Positions 48,210-57,048 of a stretch of 64,000 nt of DNA are shown here, one piece after another. The notes under the pieces are model-generated. The model saw nothing but the letters and a program-made list of their open reading frames with translations. It was not told where the DNA came from and ran no database searches. Location of the stretch: the NCBI RefSeq assembly GCF_900172225.1, contig NZ_FWFO01000002.1, positions 124,001-188,000 of the forward strand. Direction: 5' to 3'. The translations under genes and the position numbers were made by a program. The number at the start of each line of letters is the position of its first letter. The stretch's first letter is position 1. Origin of the DNA: Falsiruegeria litorea R37. Its GTDB lineage: Bacteria; Pseudomonadota; Alphaproteobacteria; Rhodobacterales; Rhodobacteraceae.

Positions 48210-49138
48210 GGTTAAAAGTGATAAAAAGCCAAATCACACTTAAGCAGCTCGAAGCCTTTTCTTTTGTTGTAGACATGGGAACTTTCAGAGCGGCCGCCGG
48301 TGCCCTTGGCACAACTCAACCCAACATCTCATCGCGGATCTCTGCATTGGAGGCCGCTTTAAATGTCACGCTTCTTTATCGCGATGCTGGTTCCGTGCGT
48401 CTAACTACCAAAGGCAAAGAGCTTCTTGAGCGGACTCGGGACGTACTTCGGGCGGGAGAAGCGTTGCTGGAAGCGGCGGGTCGGCAGGAGCTGATCGAGG
48501 AACGTTTGCGGCTTGGTGTAACAGAACTGGTCGCCTGCACCTGGCTTCAATCCTTCCTGCGCCAGTTGCGGCGGGAATATCCCAACCTTCGGGTTGAACT
48601 TCAAGTCGACTTGTCTCGCCAGATCGAAGAGCGTTTACGAGAGGGGCAGCTCGACCTTGCTCTACAGAATGGCCCGTTTACGTCACGGGCGACAGGCGAA
48701 CGAACGCTATCCAGCGAAACATATGTTTGGGTGGCGAACGAAGAGGTTGCAAAAAGCCTTGGGGGCGGAGAGTCGGTCGGGCGTTTCTTTAAGCGAGCTG
48801 TCTTGACCCATGCGCGTCACACTACCGCGGGGAATGCCTTGCATGAATTGGCGAAGGAGCGCGGCTATGACGCGGGCAAGATCGTTCACTCCAGCGCGTT
48901 GTCCGCCTGTCTGCCGATGGTCAGCGAGGGGATGGGTGTAGCGCTTCTCCCAAAATCGCTGGTTCAAGGCGAATTGGACGCGGGTCGGTTGAAGTTACCA
49001 AACGCCGATTGGATTGCCCCGCCCCTGGCCTTCTTCGCCCGCTTCAATGCGGATCGCGCCCCACGTTTTATCGAAAAGGCGAGTGATATTGCAGGCAACA
49101 TTAGGCCGCCTGCAAAAGAAGATAATAAAAATCTATAG
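48206..49138 (+). CDS. LysR-family transcriptional regulator of the hyu cluster
   Basis: 310 residues. N-terminal winged helix (about 8-66: LKQLEAFSFVVDMGTFRAAA and TTQPNISSRISALEAALNV) and a substrate-binding domain (about 90-295). ATG 48206 is annotated, but GTG 48218 with GAGG six bases upstream is equally credible and would put both TGATCATGA copies in the promoter. Directly upstream of hyuA on the same strand, so it most likely controls the catabolic genes in response to their substrate or an intermediate. Confidence 0.92.
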   Translation: MRLKVIKSQITLKQLEAFSFVVDMGTFRAAAGALGTTQPNISSRISALEAALNVTLLYRDAGSVRLTTKGKELLERTRDVLRAGEALLEAAGRQELIEERLRLGVTELVACTWLQSFLRQLRREYPNLRVELQVDLSRQIEERLREGQLDLALQNGPFTSRATGERTLSSETYVWVANEEVAKSLGGGESVGRFFKRAVLTHARHTTAGNALHELAKERGYDAGKIVHSSALSACLPMVSEGMGVALLPKSLVQGELDAGRLKLPNADWIAPPLAFFARFNADRAPRFIEKASDIAGNIRPPAKEDNKNL

Positions 49139-49146
49139 GGTGTAGA

Positions 49147-49160
49147 AAATCAATTGATTT
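49147..49160. promoter_or_regulatory. 14-bp palindrome upstream of hyuA
   Basis: AAATCAATTGATTT, perfectly symmetrical, followed by another TTGATTT. It lies 8 nt after the LysR stop and about 62 nt before the hyuA start, a reasonable place for the operator of the cluster. Confidence 0.45.
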
Positions 49161-49222
49161 GATTTCTGATCTGCCATGGTCCTACGTCTACATGCTGATC
49201 TTATGTGGATGTGGAGAGACTG

Positions 49223-51310
49223 ATGAAGGCCGAATCTATTCGAATGGGCGTCGATATTGGCGGGACATTCACGGATGTCGTTCTGGAAAAGGCGGGCGAA
49301 CAGTATTCGGTCAAAGTGCTTACCACCTACGCGGCCCCCGAGAACGCGATCATCGACGGTATGCATCAGGTTTGCGCCAAGGCAGGTGTCAATCCCTCAG
49401 CCATTGAGCAGATCATCCATGGAACAACTCTGGCCACCAACGCGCTGATTGAGCGGCGCGGTGCCAAAACTGCGTTGATCACGACGGAAGGCTTCCGCGA
49501 TGTGATTGAGATGCGTACCGAAAGCCGGTTTGAACAGTACGACCTGAATCTGAACCTGCCTGATCCGCTGTTGCCGCGTCAGATGCGTTTCACTGTCCCA
49601 GGACGGGTGAACGCCAAAGGCGAAATTCTGGTAGAGCTTGAGCGTGCAGATGTCGAAGCCGTTGTGGACCGCATTGCAGAAGCGGGATTCGAAAGCGTCG
49701 CGGTTGGTTTGATCCACTCGTACCTCAACCCCAAACATGAGCAGTTGGTACGTGATGTTTTGGCCGAAAAGCTGCCAGATGTTTCGGTGTCGATCTCGTC
49801 CGAGGTTTCGCCGCAGATGCGCGAATACGAACGGTTCAACACCGTGGTCGCCAACGCCTACATCAAGCCGCTCATGGCCTCCTACCTTGGACGGCTCGAA
49901 GATCGTCTGCGCGGCGAAGGCGTCGATTGCCGTATCTTCCTGATGCATTCAGGCGGCGGGATCATCTCGATTCAAAACGCGGCCGATTTCCCGGTGCGTC
50001 TGGTGGAAAGCGGACCGGCGGGTGGCGCGGTCTTCGCGGCCCACATTGCCGCCCGCTATGGTCTGGACAAGGTGCTGTCCTTTGACATGGGCGGGACCAC
50101 GGCAAAGATTTGCCTGATCAAGAACCAAACGCCAAAGACCAGCCGCGTGTTCGAGGTCGCGCGAACCTACCGGTTCAAGAAAGGCTCGGGCATGCCGATC
50201 TCGATACCGGTGATCGATATGGTCGAAATTGGTGCGGGTGGCGGGAGCCTCGCCCATGTGGACGGCATGCGGCAAATTCGTGTCGGCCCTGAAAGTGCAG
50301 GGTCCGAACCTGGACCCGCCTGTTATGGGCGCGGCGGCACGCGACCGGGTGTTACAGATGCCGACCTTGTGCTGGGCAAATTGGATCCGGACAATTTTGC
50401 CGGTGGTTCGATTGCCCTTCATCCCGATCGATCGGAACAAGCGTTGAGCGCACATGTCGGTGACACTCTGGACATGGACGCGGTCGAGGCGGCATTTGGT
50501 GTGGCCGAGGTGGTTGACGAAAACATGGCCAATGCGGCGCGGGTTCACGCCGTCGAGAATGGCGAAGACCTGAGCGAGTACACCATGATCGCCTTTGGCG
50601 GCGCAGCTCCGCTGCATGCCGGGCGTCTTTGCGAAAAGCTTGGGGTTGAGCGGCTGCTTGTGCCGCCTGGCGCAGGTGTCGGTTCTGCCATTGGCTTCCT
50701 GCGCGCGCCGTTCAGCTTTGAGGCCAACCGGTCAGTCTATATGAAGCTGAGCGATTTCGATGCGGACAAGATCAAAGGCCTCCTGACCGATCTCAAAGCC
50801 GAGGCGACAGGCTTTGTGCGCACCTGCGATGAAGTCAGCCCGATCCTGTCGGAGTTCAAGGTCTACATGCGCTACACCGGTCAGGGCTGGGAAATCCCAA
50901 TTGACCTCACCGAAGAGCAAGCGATGAATCCGGACGCGGCGACATTTGAAACACGGTTCGAAGAGGATTACACCAAGCTGTTTGGTCGTCCCGTCGCGGG
51001 CATGGATATCGAGATTACCGTCTGGTCGGTGAACGCCACAACGCCGCCGGAAGACGTCGCGCGCATTGAAACCACAGACGGCAGCGCGCCTGTTGTGCTG
51101 AACGGTACGAGGCAGCTCTTTGACGCGGCATCCACAAAATACCTTGATGCCCGTGTCATCGACAGGAGTCTCATGGAGGCAGGCCAGCGCGCACATGGCC
51201 CTGCCGCCGTAACCGAAGCTGAGACGACCATTATTGTTCCCGCCAGTCGGGACGCCATCCGCCAGCCTGATGGCTGCATCGATGTCGTGACGAGGAGAGC
51301 TGTCCAATGA
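49223..51310 (+). CDS. hyuA: Hydantoinase/oxoprolinase subunit A
   Basis: 695 residues from ATG 49223, chosen because GGAGAG lies five bases upstream. The hydantoinase A N-terminus MGVDIGGTFTDVVLEK and the acetate-kinase-like core (VESGPAGGAVFAAHIA, LSFDMGGTTAKICLI) are clear, so it should use ATP to open a lactam or imide ring together with HyuB. Family substrates include 5-oxoproline and N-methylhydantoin; some members instead act in acetone or acetophenone carboxylation, which usually have extra subunits not seen here. Overlaps hyuB by 4 nt. Confidence 0.92.
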   Translation: MKAESIRMGVDIGGTFTDVVLEKAGEQYSVKVLTTYAAPENAIIDGMHQVCAKAGVNPSAIEQIIHGTTLATNALIERRGAKTALITTEGFRDVIEMRTESRFEQYDLNLNLPDPLLPRQMRFTVPGRVNAKGEILVELERADVEAVVDRIAEAGFESVAVGLIHSYLNPKHEQLVRDVLAEKLPDVSVSISSEVSPQMREYERFNTVVANAYIKPLMASYLGRLEDRLRGEGVDCRIFLMHSGGGIISIQNAADFPVRLVESGPAGGAVFAAHIAARYGLDKVLSFDMGGTTAKICLIKNQTPKTSRVFEVARTYRFKKGSGMPISIPVIDMVEIGAGGGSLAHVDGMRQIRVGPESAGSEPGPACYGRGGTRPGVTDADLVLGKLDPDNFAGGSIALHPDRSEQALSAHVGDTLDMDAVEAAFGVAEVVDENMANAARVHAVENGEDLSEYTMIAFGGAAPLHAGRLCEKLGVERLLVPPGAGVGSAIGFLRAPFSFEANRSVYMKLSDFDADKIKGLLTDLKAEATGFVRTCDEVSPILSEFKVYMRYTGQGWEIPIDLTEEQAMNPDAATFETRFEEDYTKLFGRPVAGMDIEITVWSVNATTPPEDVARIETTDGSAPVVLNGTRQLFDAASTKYLDARVIDRSLMEAGQRAHGPAAVTEAETTIIVPASRDAIRQPDGCIDVVTRRAVQ

Positions 51311-53016
51311 CTCAAGAACACTCGAAAGTCGCCTATCAGGTCATGTGGAACCGCCTGATTTCGGTCGTCGAAGAACAGGCGCAGGCACTGGTGCGCACGG
51401 CGTTCTCAACCTCGGTCCGCGAGGCCGGGGACCTGTCGGCAGGCGTTTATGACACGCATGGCAACATGCTGGCGCAGGCCGTCACGGGCACCCCGGGACA
51501 TGTCAACGCAATGGCCGATGCCGTAGCGCATTTCATCCGCCGGATTGGGCGGCAAAACATGTTTGAAGGCGATGTCTACATAACCAATGACCCGTGGGAG
51601 GGCACGGGACACCTGCATGACATCACGATGGTCACGCCCTCTTTCCACAAAGGCACCTTGGTCGGCTTCTTCGCCTGCACGGCGCATATCGTCGATATCG
51701 GCGGGCGAGGCTTTGGCGCGGATGCGCAGAGCGTTTATGAGGAAGGTCTGTATATCCCGATCATGAAATTCGCTGATCGAGGTGAGGTGGACGAAACGCT
51801 TGTCCGCATCATCAGGGGCAACGTGCGGGAACCGGATCAGCTGATCGGCGACATCTACGCGCTGGCAACCTGTAATGAGATCGGACACCGCCGCCTGATA
51901 GACATGATGGAAGAGTTCGAACTCAGCCATCTGGACGGCATCGCCGCTTTCATCCTCGAAAACTCGCGCCGGGCGACGATCGAGGCGATCGCTGCATTGC
52001 CGCAGACATCCGCCACCGGCGAAATGACGATGGACGGCTTTGATGTGCCCATTGCGCTGAAGGTGAAGGTTAGCGTTGAAAAAGACCGTATCGTCACCGA
52101 CTTCACGGGAACGTCCGGCCTCGACAGGAAGGGCATCAACTGCCCGCTTGTCTACACCAAGGCTTACGCCTGCTACGCGCTCAAAGTGGCGATTGCGCCG
52201 GAGATACCGAACAACGCAGCCTCGCTTGCTCCGTTTGAAATCACAGCACCGGAAAACTCCATAGTAAACGCGCTGCACCCCGCTCCGGTCGCTTTGCGTC
52301 ACATCGTGGGGCATTTTGTGCCGGATGCGGTCTACGACGCGTTTGACAAGATCGTACCCGGCTTAGTGCCTGCCGAAGGCGCGGGATGTCTGTGCAATTT
52401 CCAGGTCAGCTTGCGCCCGCGCAGCGACGCACCAGCCCCTGCGGATGCGCGTCGTTCGGAAGTTTTGACCTTTAATTCCGGCGGTTCCGGCGCGCGGCCC
52501 GAGCACGATGGCATGAACGCGACAGCCTTCCCATCGGGCGTGATGACCATGCCGATTGAGGCGACCGAACACGCAGGCCCCGTCATCATTTGGCGAAAGG
52601 AACTGCGGCCCGACAGCGGCGGCGCGGGCAAGACACGCGGCGGTTTGGGGCAATACATGGAAGTCGGCGCACAGGAAGGCCACGAGTTCGATATTCAGGC
52701 CATGTTCGACCGCAGCCAGCACCCGGCGAGGGGTCGCCGTGGCGGCCAGAACGGCGCACCAACGACGATTGCACGGGACGATGGATCGGCGATGCGGGTC
52801 AAGGGCAAGCAATTCGTCCCACACGGCCGAAAGGTGGTGATGGCCTTTCCGGGGGGCGCTGGCTACGGCGATCCATTGGGCCGCCCGAAAGACCTTGTAA
52901 AACGCGATCTGGCGCGGGGATATATTACTGAAGAAACAGCTCGGACGGACTATGGTTTGTCCGCTGAGGACATCACGGCGGTGCAATCTGCTGTTGAAAA
53001 GGGGGACCAGATATGA
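51307..53016 (+). CDS. hyuB: Hydantoinase/oxoprolinase subunit B
   Basis: 569 residues. Family blocks are present: REAGDLSAGVYDTHGNMLAQ, the metal-binding ITNDPWEGTGHLHDITMV (about residue 95), and the C-terminal Gly-rich SGGAGKTRGGLGQYMEVG. Forms the ring-opening enzyme with HyuA. Coupled on both sides by 4-nt ATGA overlaps (hyuA and the FAD oxidase). Length is normal for the family. Confidence 0.92.
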   Translation: MTQEHSKVAYQVMWNRLISVVEEQAQALVRTAFSTSVREAGDLSAGVYDTHGNMLAQAVTGTPGHVNAMADAVAHFIRRIGRQNMFEGDVYITNDPWEGTGHLHDITMVTPSFHKGTLVGFFACTAHIVDIGGRGFGADAQSVYEEGLYIPIMKFADRGEVDETLVRIIRGNVREPDQLIGDIYALATCNEIGHRRLIDMMEEFELSHLDGIAAFILENSRRATIEAIAALPQTSATGEMTMDGFDVPIALKVKVSVEKDRIVTDFTGTSGLDRKGINCPLVYTKAYACYALKVAIAPEIPNNAASLAPFEITAPENSIVNALHPAPVALRHIVGHFVPDAVYDAFDKIVPGLVPAEGAGCLCNFQVSLRPRSDAPAPADARRSEVLTFNSGGSGARPEHDGMNATAFPSGVMTMPIEATEHAGPVIIWRKELRPDSGGAGKTRGGLGQYMEVGAQEGHEFDIQAMFDRSQHPARGRRGGQNGAPTTIARDDGSAMRVKGKQFVPHGRKVVMAFPGGAGYGDPLGRPKDLVKRDLARGYITEETARTDYGLSAEDITAVQSAVEKGDQI

Positions 53017-54224
53017 GCAACCAAAGCCCATCAAAACAAAGTTATGACGTGATCATCATCGGAGGCGCCATCATGGGCGCCTCGACCGCTTGGTTCCTGT
53101 CCGACAACAAAGATTTCGATGGCTCTGTCCTCGTCGTCGAACGGGACATGACCTATGAGAATTGTTCGACCACGCACACAAACTCCTGCATGCGGCAGCA
53201 ATTCTCGACCGAATTGAACGTGCGGATTAGCCAGTTTGCTGCCGACTTCGTCAAAAACATCCGCAGCTATATGGGTGGTGATGACCGGGTACCGGAACTT
53301 GGCATCCGCTCCTTCGGGTACATGTACTTTGCCGACAACGAAGGATTTGCCGATGTGCTGCGCGAAAGCCAGAAGGTGCAACTGGCGGCTGGCGCGGCAA
53401 CCCAGCTTATGACACCCGACGAGATCAAAACCGCTTATCCCTTTTACAATGTGGACGACATCGTGCTTGGGTCCATCAACCTGGTGGATGAAGGCTATTG
53501 GGACGGGGCCGCCGTCAATGACTGGTGGCGACGTCAAAGCCGCGAGCGCGGTGCCGAATGGATTCAGAACGAAATTGTGGCGATGACCCGCAACGCTGCT
53601 GGCAACCGCGTCGAAAGTGTCACTCTCGCATCAGGCGAAGTGATTGCCTGTGGTCAGGTCGTCAATGCGTCCGGCCCACGCGCGGCACGCACCACCCAGA
53701 TGGCGGGCATCGACGTGCCGGTGGAGCCGCGCAAACGCTATTCGTGGATCTTTAAGGCCGAACAACCGCTGGATCAGGACTTGCCGCTGACCATCGACCC
53801 CTCAGGTGTGCACGTGCGCGAAAACGGCGGCGGCACATATCAGTGCGGTGGGCATTCCGATTACGATCCTGCCGTAGACTTTGATGACTATGCGATGGAT
53901 CACTCCATGTGGGAAAACCACGTCTGGCCCATCCTTGCGACGCGTATCCCGCAGTTCGAGGCGATCAAAGTGCAATCCGAATGGGGCGGGCACTATGCCA
54001 TGAACACTTTTGATCACAACGCGATCATGGGACCCCACACAGAACTTTCAAATTTCATCTTCCTTAATGGCTTCTCCGGCCACGGGCTGCAGCAGTCGCC
54101 TGCCATGGGACGCGGGACTGCTGAGTGGCTGACCTACGGCGAATACCGCGCGCTTGATCTGACACCGTTCAATTACGAGCGGATTCCAGAAAACAGGCCG
54201 ATCATCGAGAAAGCTATTATCTGA
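53013..54224 (+). CDS. FAD-dependent amine oxidase/dehydrogenase (DAO family)
   Basis: 403 residues. The N-terminal FAD-binding fold has the variant loop IIGGAIMGASTAWFL (about residues 11-25), an acidic end VVERD, and the C-terminal FAD contact FIFLNGFSGHGLQQSPAMG. Related to the sarcosine oxidase/DadA group, which oxidises secondary amines and D-amino acids. In this operon it probably oxidises the ring-opened product. TGATG coupling to the aldolase gene. Confidence 0.85.
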   Translation: MSNQSPSKQSYDVIIIGGAIMGASTAWFLSDNKDFDGSVLVVERDMTYENCSTTHTNSCMRQQFSTELNVRISQFAADFVKNIRSYMGGDDRVPELGIRSFGYMYFADNEGFADVLRESQKVQLAAGAATQLMTPDEIKTAYPFYNVDDIVLGSINLVDEGYWDGAAVNDWWRRQSRERGAEWIQNEIVAMTRNAAGNRVESVTLASGEVIACGQVVNASGPRAARTTQMAGIDVPVEPRKRYSWIFKAEQPLDQDLPLTIDPSGVHVRENGGGTYQCGGHSDYDPAVDFDDYAMDHSMWENHVWPILATRIPQFEAIKVQSEWGGHYAMNTFDHNAIMGPHTELSNFIFLNGFSGHGLQQSPAMGRGTAEWLTYGEYRALDLTPFNYERIPENRPIIEKAII

Positions 54225-54997
54225 TGAAGCTTCCCGCCAATCCCTTCACCCGTGCCATCGCAGCCGGTGAGAAACAAGTCGGCCTTTGGATCAGCCTGTG
54301 CAGCAACTTCGCCGCAGAGGTGGTATCGACCGCTGGATTCGACTGGGCGCTGATCGACATGGAGCACAGCGCCAACGACTACTTCAGTGTAATCGGTCAG
54401 CTTCAGGCGTTTGCGCCGTCCCCGACTACGGCCCTCGTGCGTGTAGAATGGAACGACGCGGTTGCGGTCAAGCGGTTGTTGGATCTGGGCGCGCCGGGCC
54501 TGTTGTTTCCAATGATCCAATCGGTGGAAGAGGCCAAACAAGCGGTTGCGGCGACGCGCTACCCGCCACACGGCGTTCGTGGCGTCTCGGGCGCGACCCG
54601 AGCAACGGCCTTTGGGCGCATCACCGATTACGTGGCTCGAGTTGAGGAAGAAACCGCTGTTCTCTTGCAACTGGAAACCCGCGAGGCGGTAGAACAGGCC
54701 GAAGCGATTGGCGCGGTTGATGGCGTCAATGGCATTTTCTTTGGACCCGCAGACATTGCGGCCGATATTGGCAAACTCGGCAAGCCGATGGACCCGGATG
54801 TCTGGGCCTTGGTCAAGCCTGCGGCGCAAAAACTGATTGCGAAAGGCATGCCAGTTGGCACCTTGGTCACGGACCCCGCCTTTGCGGCTGACCTTTTGAA
54901 CGAAGGCTTCACCTTTGTTGCCATTGGGACAGACACGGGGCTTTTGGCGCGGGCCGCTGATGCGGCCCTGGCGCAAACAAAAGGCGCGCAGCAATGA
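54224..54997 (+). CDS. HpcH/HpaI-family class II aldolase
   Basis: 257 residues, the usual size. The TIM-barrel aldolase features include WALIDMEHSANDYFSV, the metal-binding Glu in LLQLETREAV, Asp in GIFFGPADIAADIG, and PPHGVRGVSGATRATAFG. Cleaves 4-hydroxy-2-oxoacids to pyruvate (or a similar ketoacid) and an aldehyde. Its presence implies that the pathway reaches a 2-oxo-4-hydroxy acid. Overlaps both neighbours by a few bases. Confidence 0.9.
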   Translation: MKLPANPFTRAIAAGEKQVGLWISLCSNFAAEVVSTAGFDWALIDMEHSANDYFSVIGQLQAFAPSPTTALVRVEWNDAVAVKRLLDLGAPGLLFPMIQSVEEAKQAVAATRYPPHGVRGVSGATRATAFGRITDYVARVEEETAVLLQLETREAVEQAEAIGAVDGVNGIFFGPADIAADIGKLGKPMDPDVWALVKPAAQKLIAKGMPVGTLVTDPAFAADLLNEGFTFVAIGTDTGLLARAADAALAQTKGAQQ

Positions 54998-56208
54998 GTT
55001 TCGCCTCATCGCGTCTTGCTCAGGTCAAGCCATCCGCTTCTGCCTGGGTCAGCCAGGCTGCAAAAGAGGCCAAGGCGCGCGGTGAAGATGTCATTGATCT
55101 TGGTCTTGGCGAGCCGGATTTCGACACGCCCGATCATATCAAGGAAGCGGCACATCAGGCAGCTCTCAGGGGCGAAACAAAGTATCCGCCGACGAACGGC
55201 ACCCTCGCGATGCGGCAGGCTGTCGTGGACAAGTTCAAACGTGAAAACGCTCTGAACTATGCGTTGGACGAAGTGATCGTGTCGAACGGGGCCAAACAGG
55301 TGCTTTTCAACGCCTTCATGGCCACGTTGGAGCCGGGCGACGAGGTGCTGCTCTGCGCGCCCTATTTCGGTCAGTACAAGGACATTGTACTTATTCTGGG
55401 CGGCGTGCCGGTGCCGCTAGAATGCCCGGCTGAAGCTGGCTTTCTACTGACGCCTGATCAATTGCGCGACGCCATCACGCCCAAGACCCGATGGCTGCTC
55501 TTGAACCAACCGTCGAACCCATCGGGTGCGGTCTATTCGGATGCCGAGATCACGGCACTCGGCGACGTGCTGGTCGATCATGAGCGTGTGCTGGTCCTGT
55601 CGGACGAGATCTATGAGCACATCCTGTTTGACGGGCGCGTGTTCCGATCGTTTGCGGCGCTTTGCCCGGGTTTGAAAGACCGCACTTTGACGGTCAACGG
55701 CGTGTCCAAAGCCTATGCCATGACGGGTTGGCGCATTGGTTATGGTGCTGGGCACAAGGATCTGATCGCGGCGATGACCAAAGTGCAAAGCCAGATCTCA
55801 TCAGGAGCGTGTTCCATCGCCCAAGCGGCTGCCGCGGCCGCATTGAACGGGCCACAAGATAATGTCCTCGGCTTTTGCCGGGCGTTCGAGGCGCGCCGTG
55901 ACCTTGTGGTCGCGCGTGTGGCCCAGATCCCGGGCCTGACGCTCGATGCACCGGGCGGCGCGTTTTATGGCCTGATCGGCTGCGCCGGTCTGATTGGCGC
56001 TAAGACCCCTCTGGGTGAAACGCTCGCGAACGATACAGATGTCACAGCCTATCTTCTAAATGCTGCAGGCGTCGCCGCCGTGCCCGGCAGTGCCTATGAC
56101 CTTTCACCGTTTTTCCGAATTTCAACAGCGACCTCGGAAGAGATTCTAAACGATGCGATGGATCGCATTGCTCGCGCTGTTTCTGACCTCAAAGGACTGA
56201 CTTTATGA
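54994..56208 (+). CDS. Class I PLP aminotransferase (aspartate aminotransferase-like)
   Basis: 404 residues. Substrate-side block LGLGEPDFDTPDHI, NQPSNPSGAVYS, SDEIYEHILFDG and the PLP-lysine in VNGVSKAYAMTGWRIGYGAG (about residue 236) identify a subgroup I-gamma aminotransferase. The exact amino donor is unknown; in this operon it would convert an amino acid formed by ring opening into the 2-oxoacid cleaved by the aldolase. ATGA overlaps on both sides. Confidence 0.92.
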   Translation: MSFASSRLAQVKPSASAWVSQAAKEAKARGEDVIDLGLGEPDFDTPDHIKEAAHQAALRGETKYPPTNGTLAMRQAVVDKFKRENALNYALDEVIVSNGAKQVLFNAFMATLEPGDEVLLCAPYFGQYKDIVLILGGVPVPLECPAEAGFLLTPDQLRDAITPKTRWLLLNQPSNPSGAVYSDAEITALGDVLVDHERVLVLSDEIYEHILFDGRVFRSFAALCPGLKDRTLTVNGVSKAYAMTGWRIGYGAGHKDLIAAMTKVQSQISSGACSIAQAAAAAALNGPQDNVLGFCRAFEARRDLVVARVAQIPGLTLDAPGGAFYGLIGCAGLIGAKTPLGETLANDTDVTAYLLNAAGVAAVPGSAYDLSPFFRISTATSEEILNDAMDRIARAVSDLKGLTL

Positions 56209-57044
56209 AAAAGATCGTACTCACAGGCGCGGCTGGACGCCTTGGTTCCTACTTACGCGAACCACTTTCCAAGATGTGCGAAAACTTCGTATCCTCGGAC
56301 ATTGCCGACAGCGTCACAAATCTTGCTGCGAATGAAACCTATGTGAAAGCCGATATCACCGATCTCGACGCCATGGTTGCGCTTCTGGAAGGCGCGGACA
56401 TGGTGGTGCATTTCGGTGCGGTCGGCGACGAAGCCCCGATGGAAGTGCTTTGGGGGCCGAACTTCTACGGCGCCTATACTGTGTGGGAGGCTGCGTATCG
56501 CAATAAGCTGCGCCGCGTTGTCTATGCCTCGTCAATCCACGCGGTGGGCATGCACAAAAAGACCGATTTCATCGGCATTGATGCCCCCCATAAACCCGAC
56601 ACGTTCTATGGGCTTGCGAAGTGTTTTGCCGAAGACCTCGCCTCTCTCTATTGGGACAAGCGCGGGCTTGAATCCGTCTGCATGCGCATCCTGTCTTGCG
56701 CGCAGCCGACCAATTCACGCGCTGTGGGCACCTGGCTCAGCTATGATGATCTGATCCACATGGTAGAACGCGCGATCACCACGCCCATCACAGGTTTCAG
56801 CGTGGTCTACGGCGTGTCGAATAACGATCGTGCACCAGTCGATAACGCCAAGGCGCAACACTTGGGCTACCGCCCGAAGGATAACGCCGAGCAATTCGCT
56901 GCAGAAATCTTTGCCGCAGATGGCCCGCTCGACCCCCGTGATCCCGCCAACACCCACCACGGCGGCCCGTTTGCATCCGTCGAGTTGGGCAATAGCGGCA
57001 TGGCCCATCTGAACCTCAGCGCAGACGACACCGGAAAGGACTAA
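56205..57044 (+). CDS. NAD(P)-dependent epimerase/dehydratase-family dehydrogenase (uronate-dehydrogenase-like)
   Basis: 279 residues of the extended SDR fold. Nucleotide loop VLTGAAGRLGSYLRE (GxxGxxG), Asp-containing KADITDLDAM, and the catalytic Y-x-x-x-K in TFYGLAKCFAE. Layout resembles uronate dehydrogenase, which oxidises sugar acids to lactones, but similarity alone does not prove that substrate. Overlaps the aminotransferase by 4 nt and precedes the SDR by 4 nt. Confidence 0.82.
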   Translation: MKKIVLTGAAGRLGSYLREPLSKMCENFVSSDIADSVTNLAANETYVKADITDLDAMVALLEGADMVVHFGAVGDEAPMEVLWGPNFYGAYTVWEAAYRNKLRRVVYASSIHAVGMHKKTDFIGIDAPHKPDTFYGLAKCFAEDLASLYWDKRGLESVCMRILSCAQPTNSRAVGTWLSYDDLIHMVERAITTPITGFSVVYGVSNNDRAPVDNAKAQHLGYRPKDNAEQFAAEIFAADGPLDPRDPANTHHGGPFASVELGNSGMAHLNLSADDTGKD

Positions 57045-57048
57045 GCAC

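Noticed and set aside
47863-48312. Minus-strand frames between the flavoprotein and the LysR gene
   Set aside because: They overlap the ends of both flanking genes, differ in frame, and show no family similarity; a decayed gene cannot be excluded but not shown.
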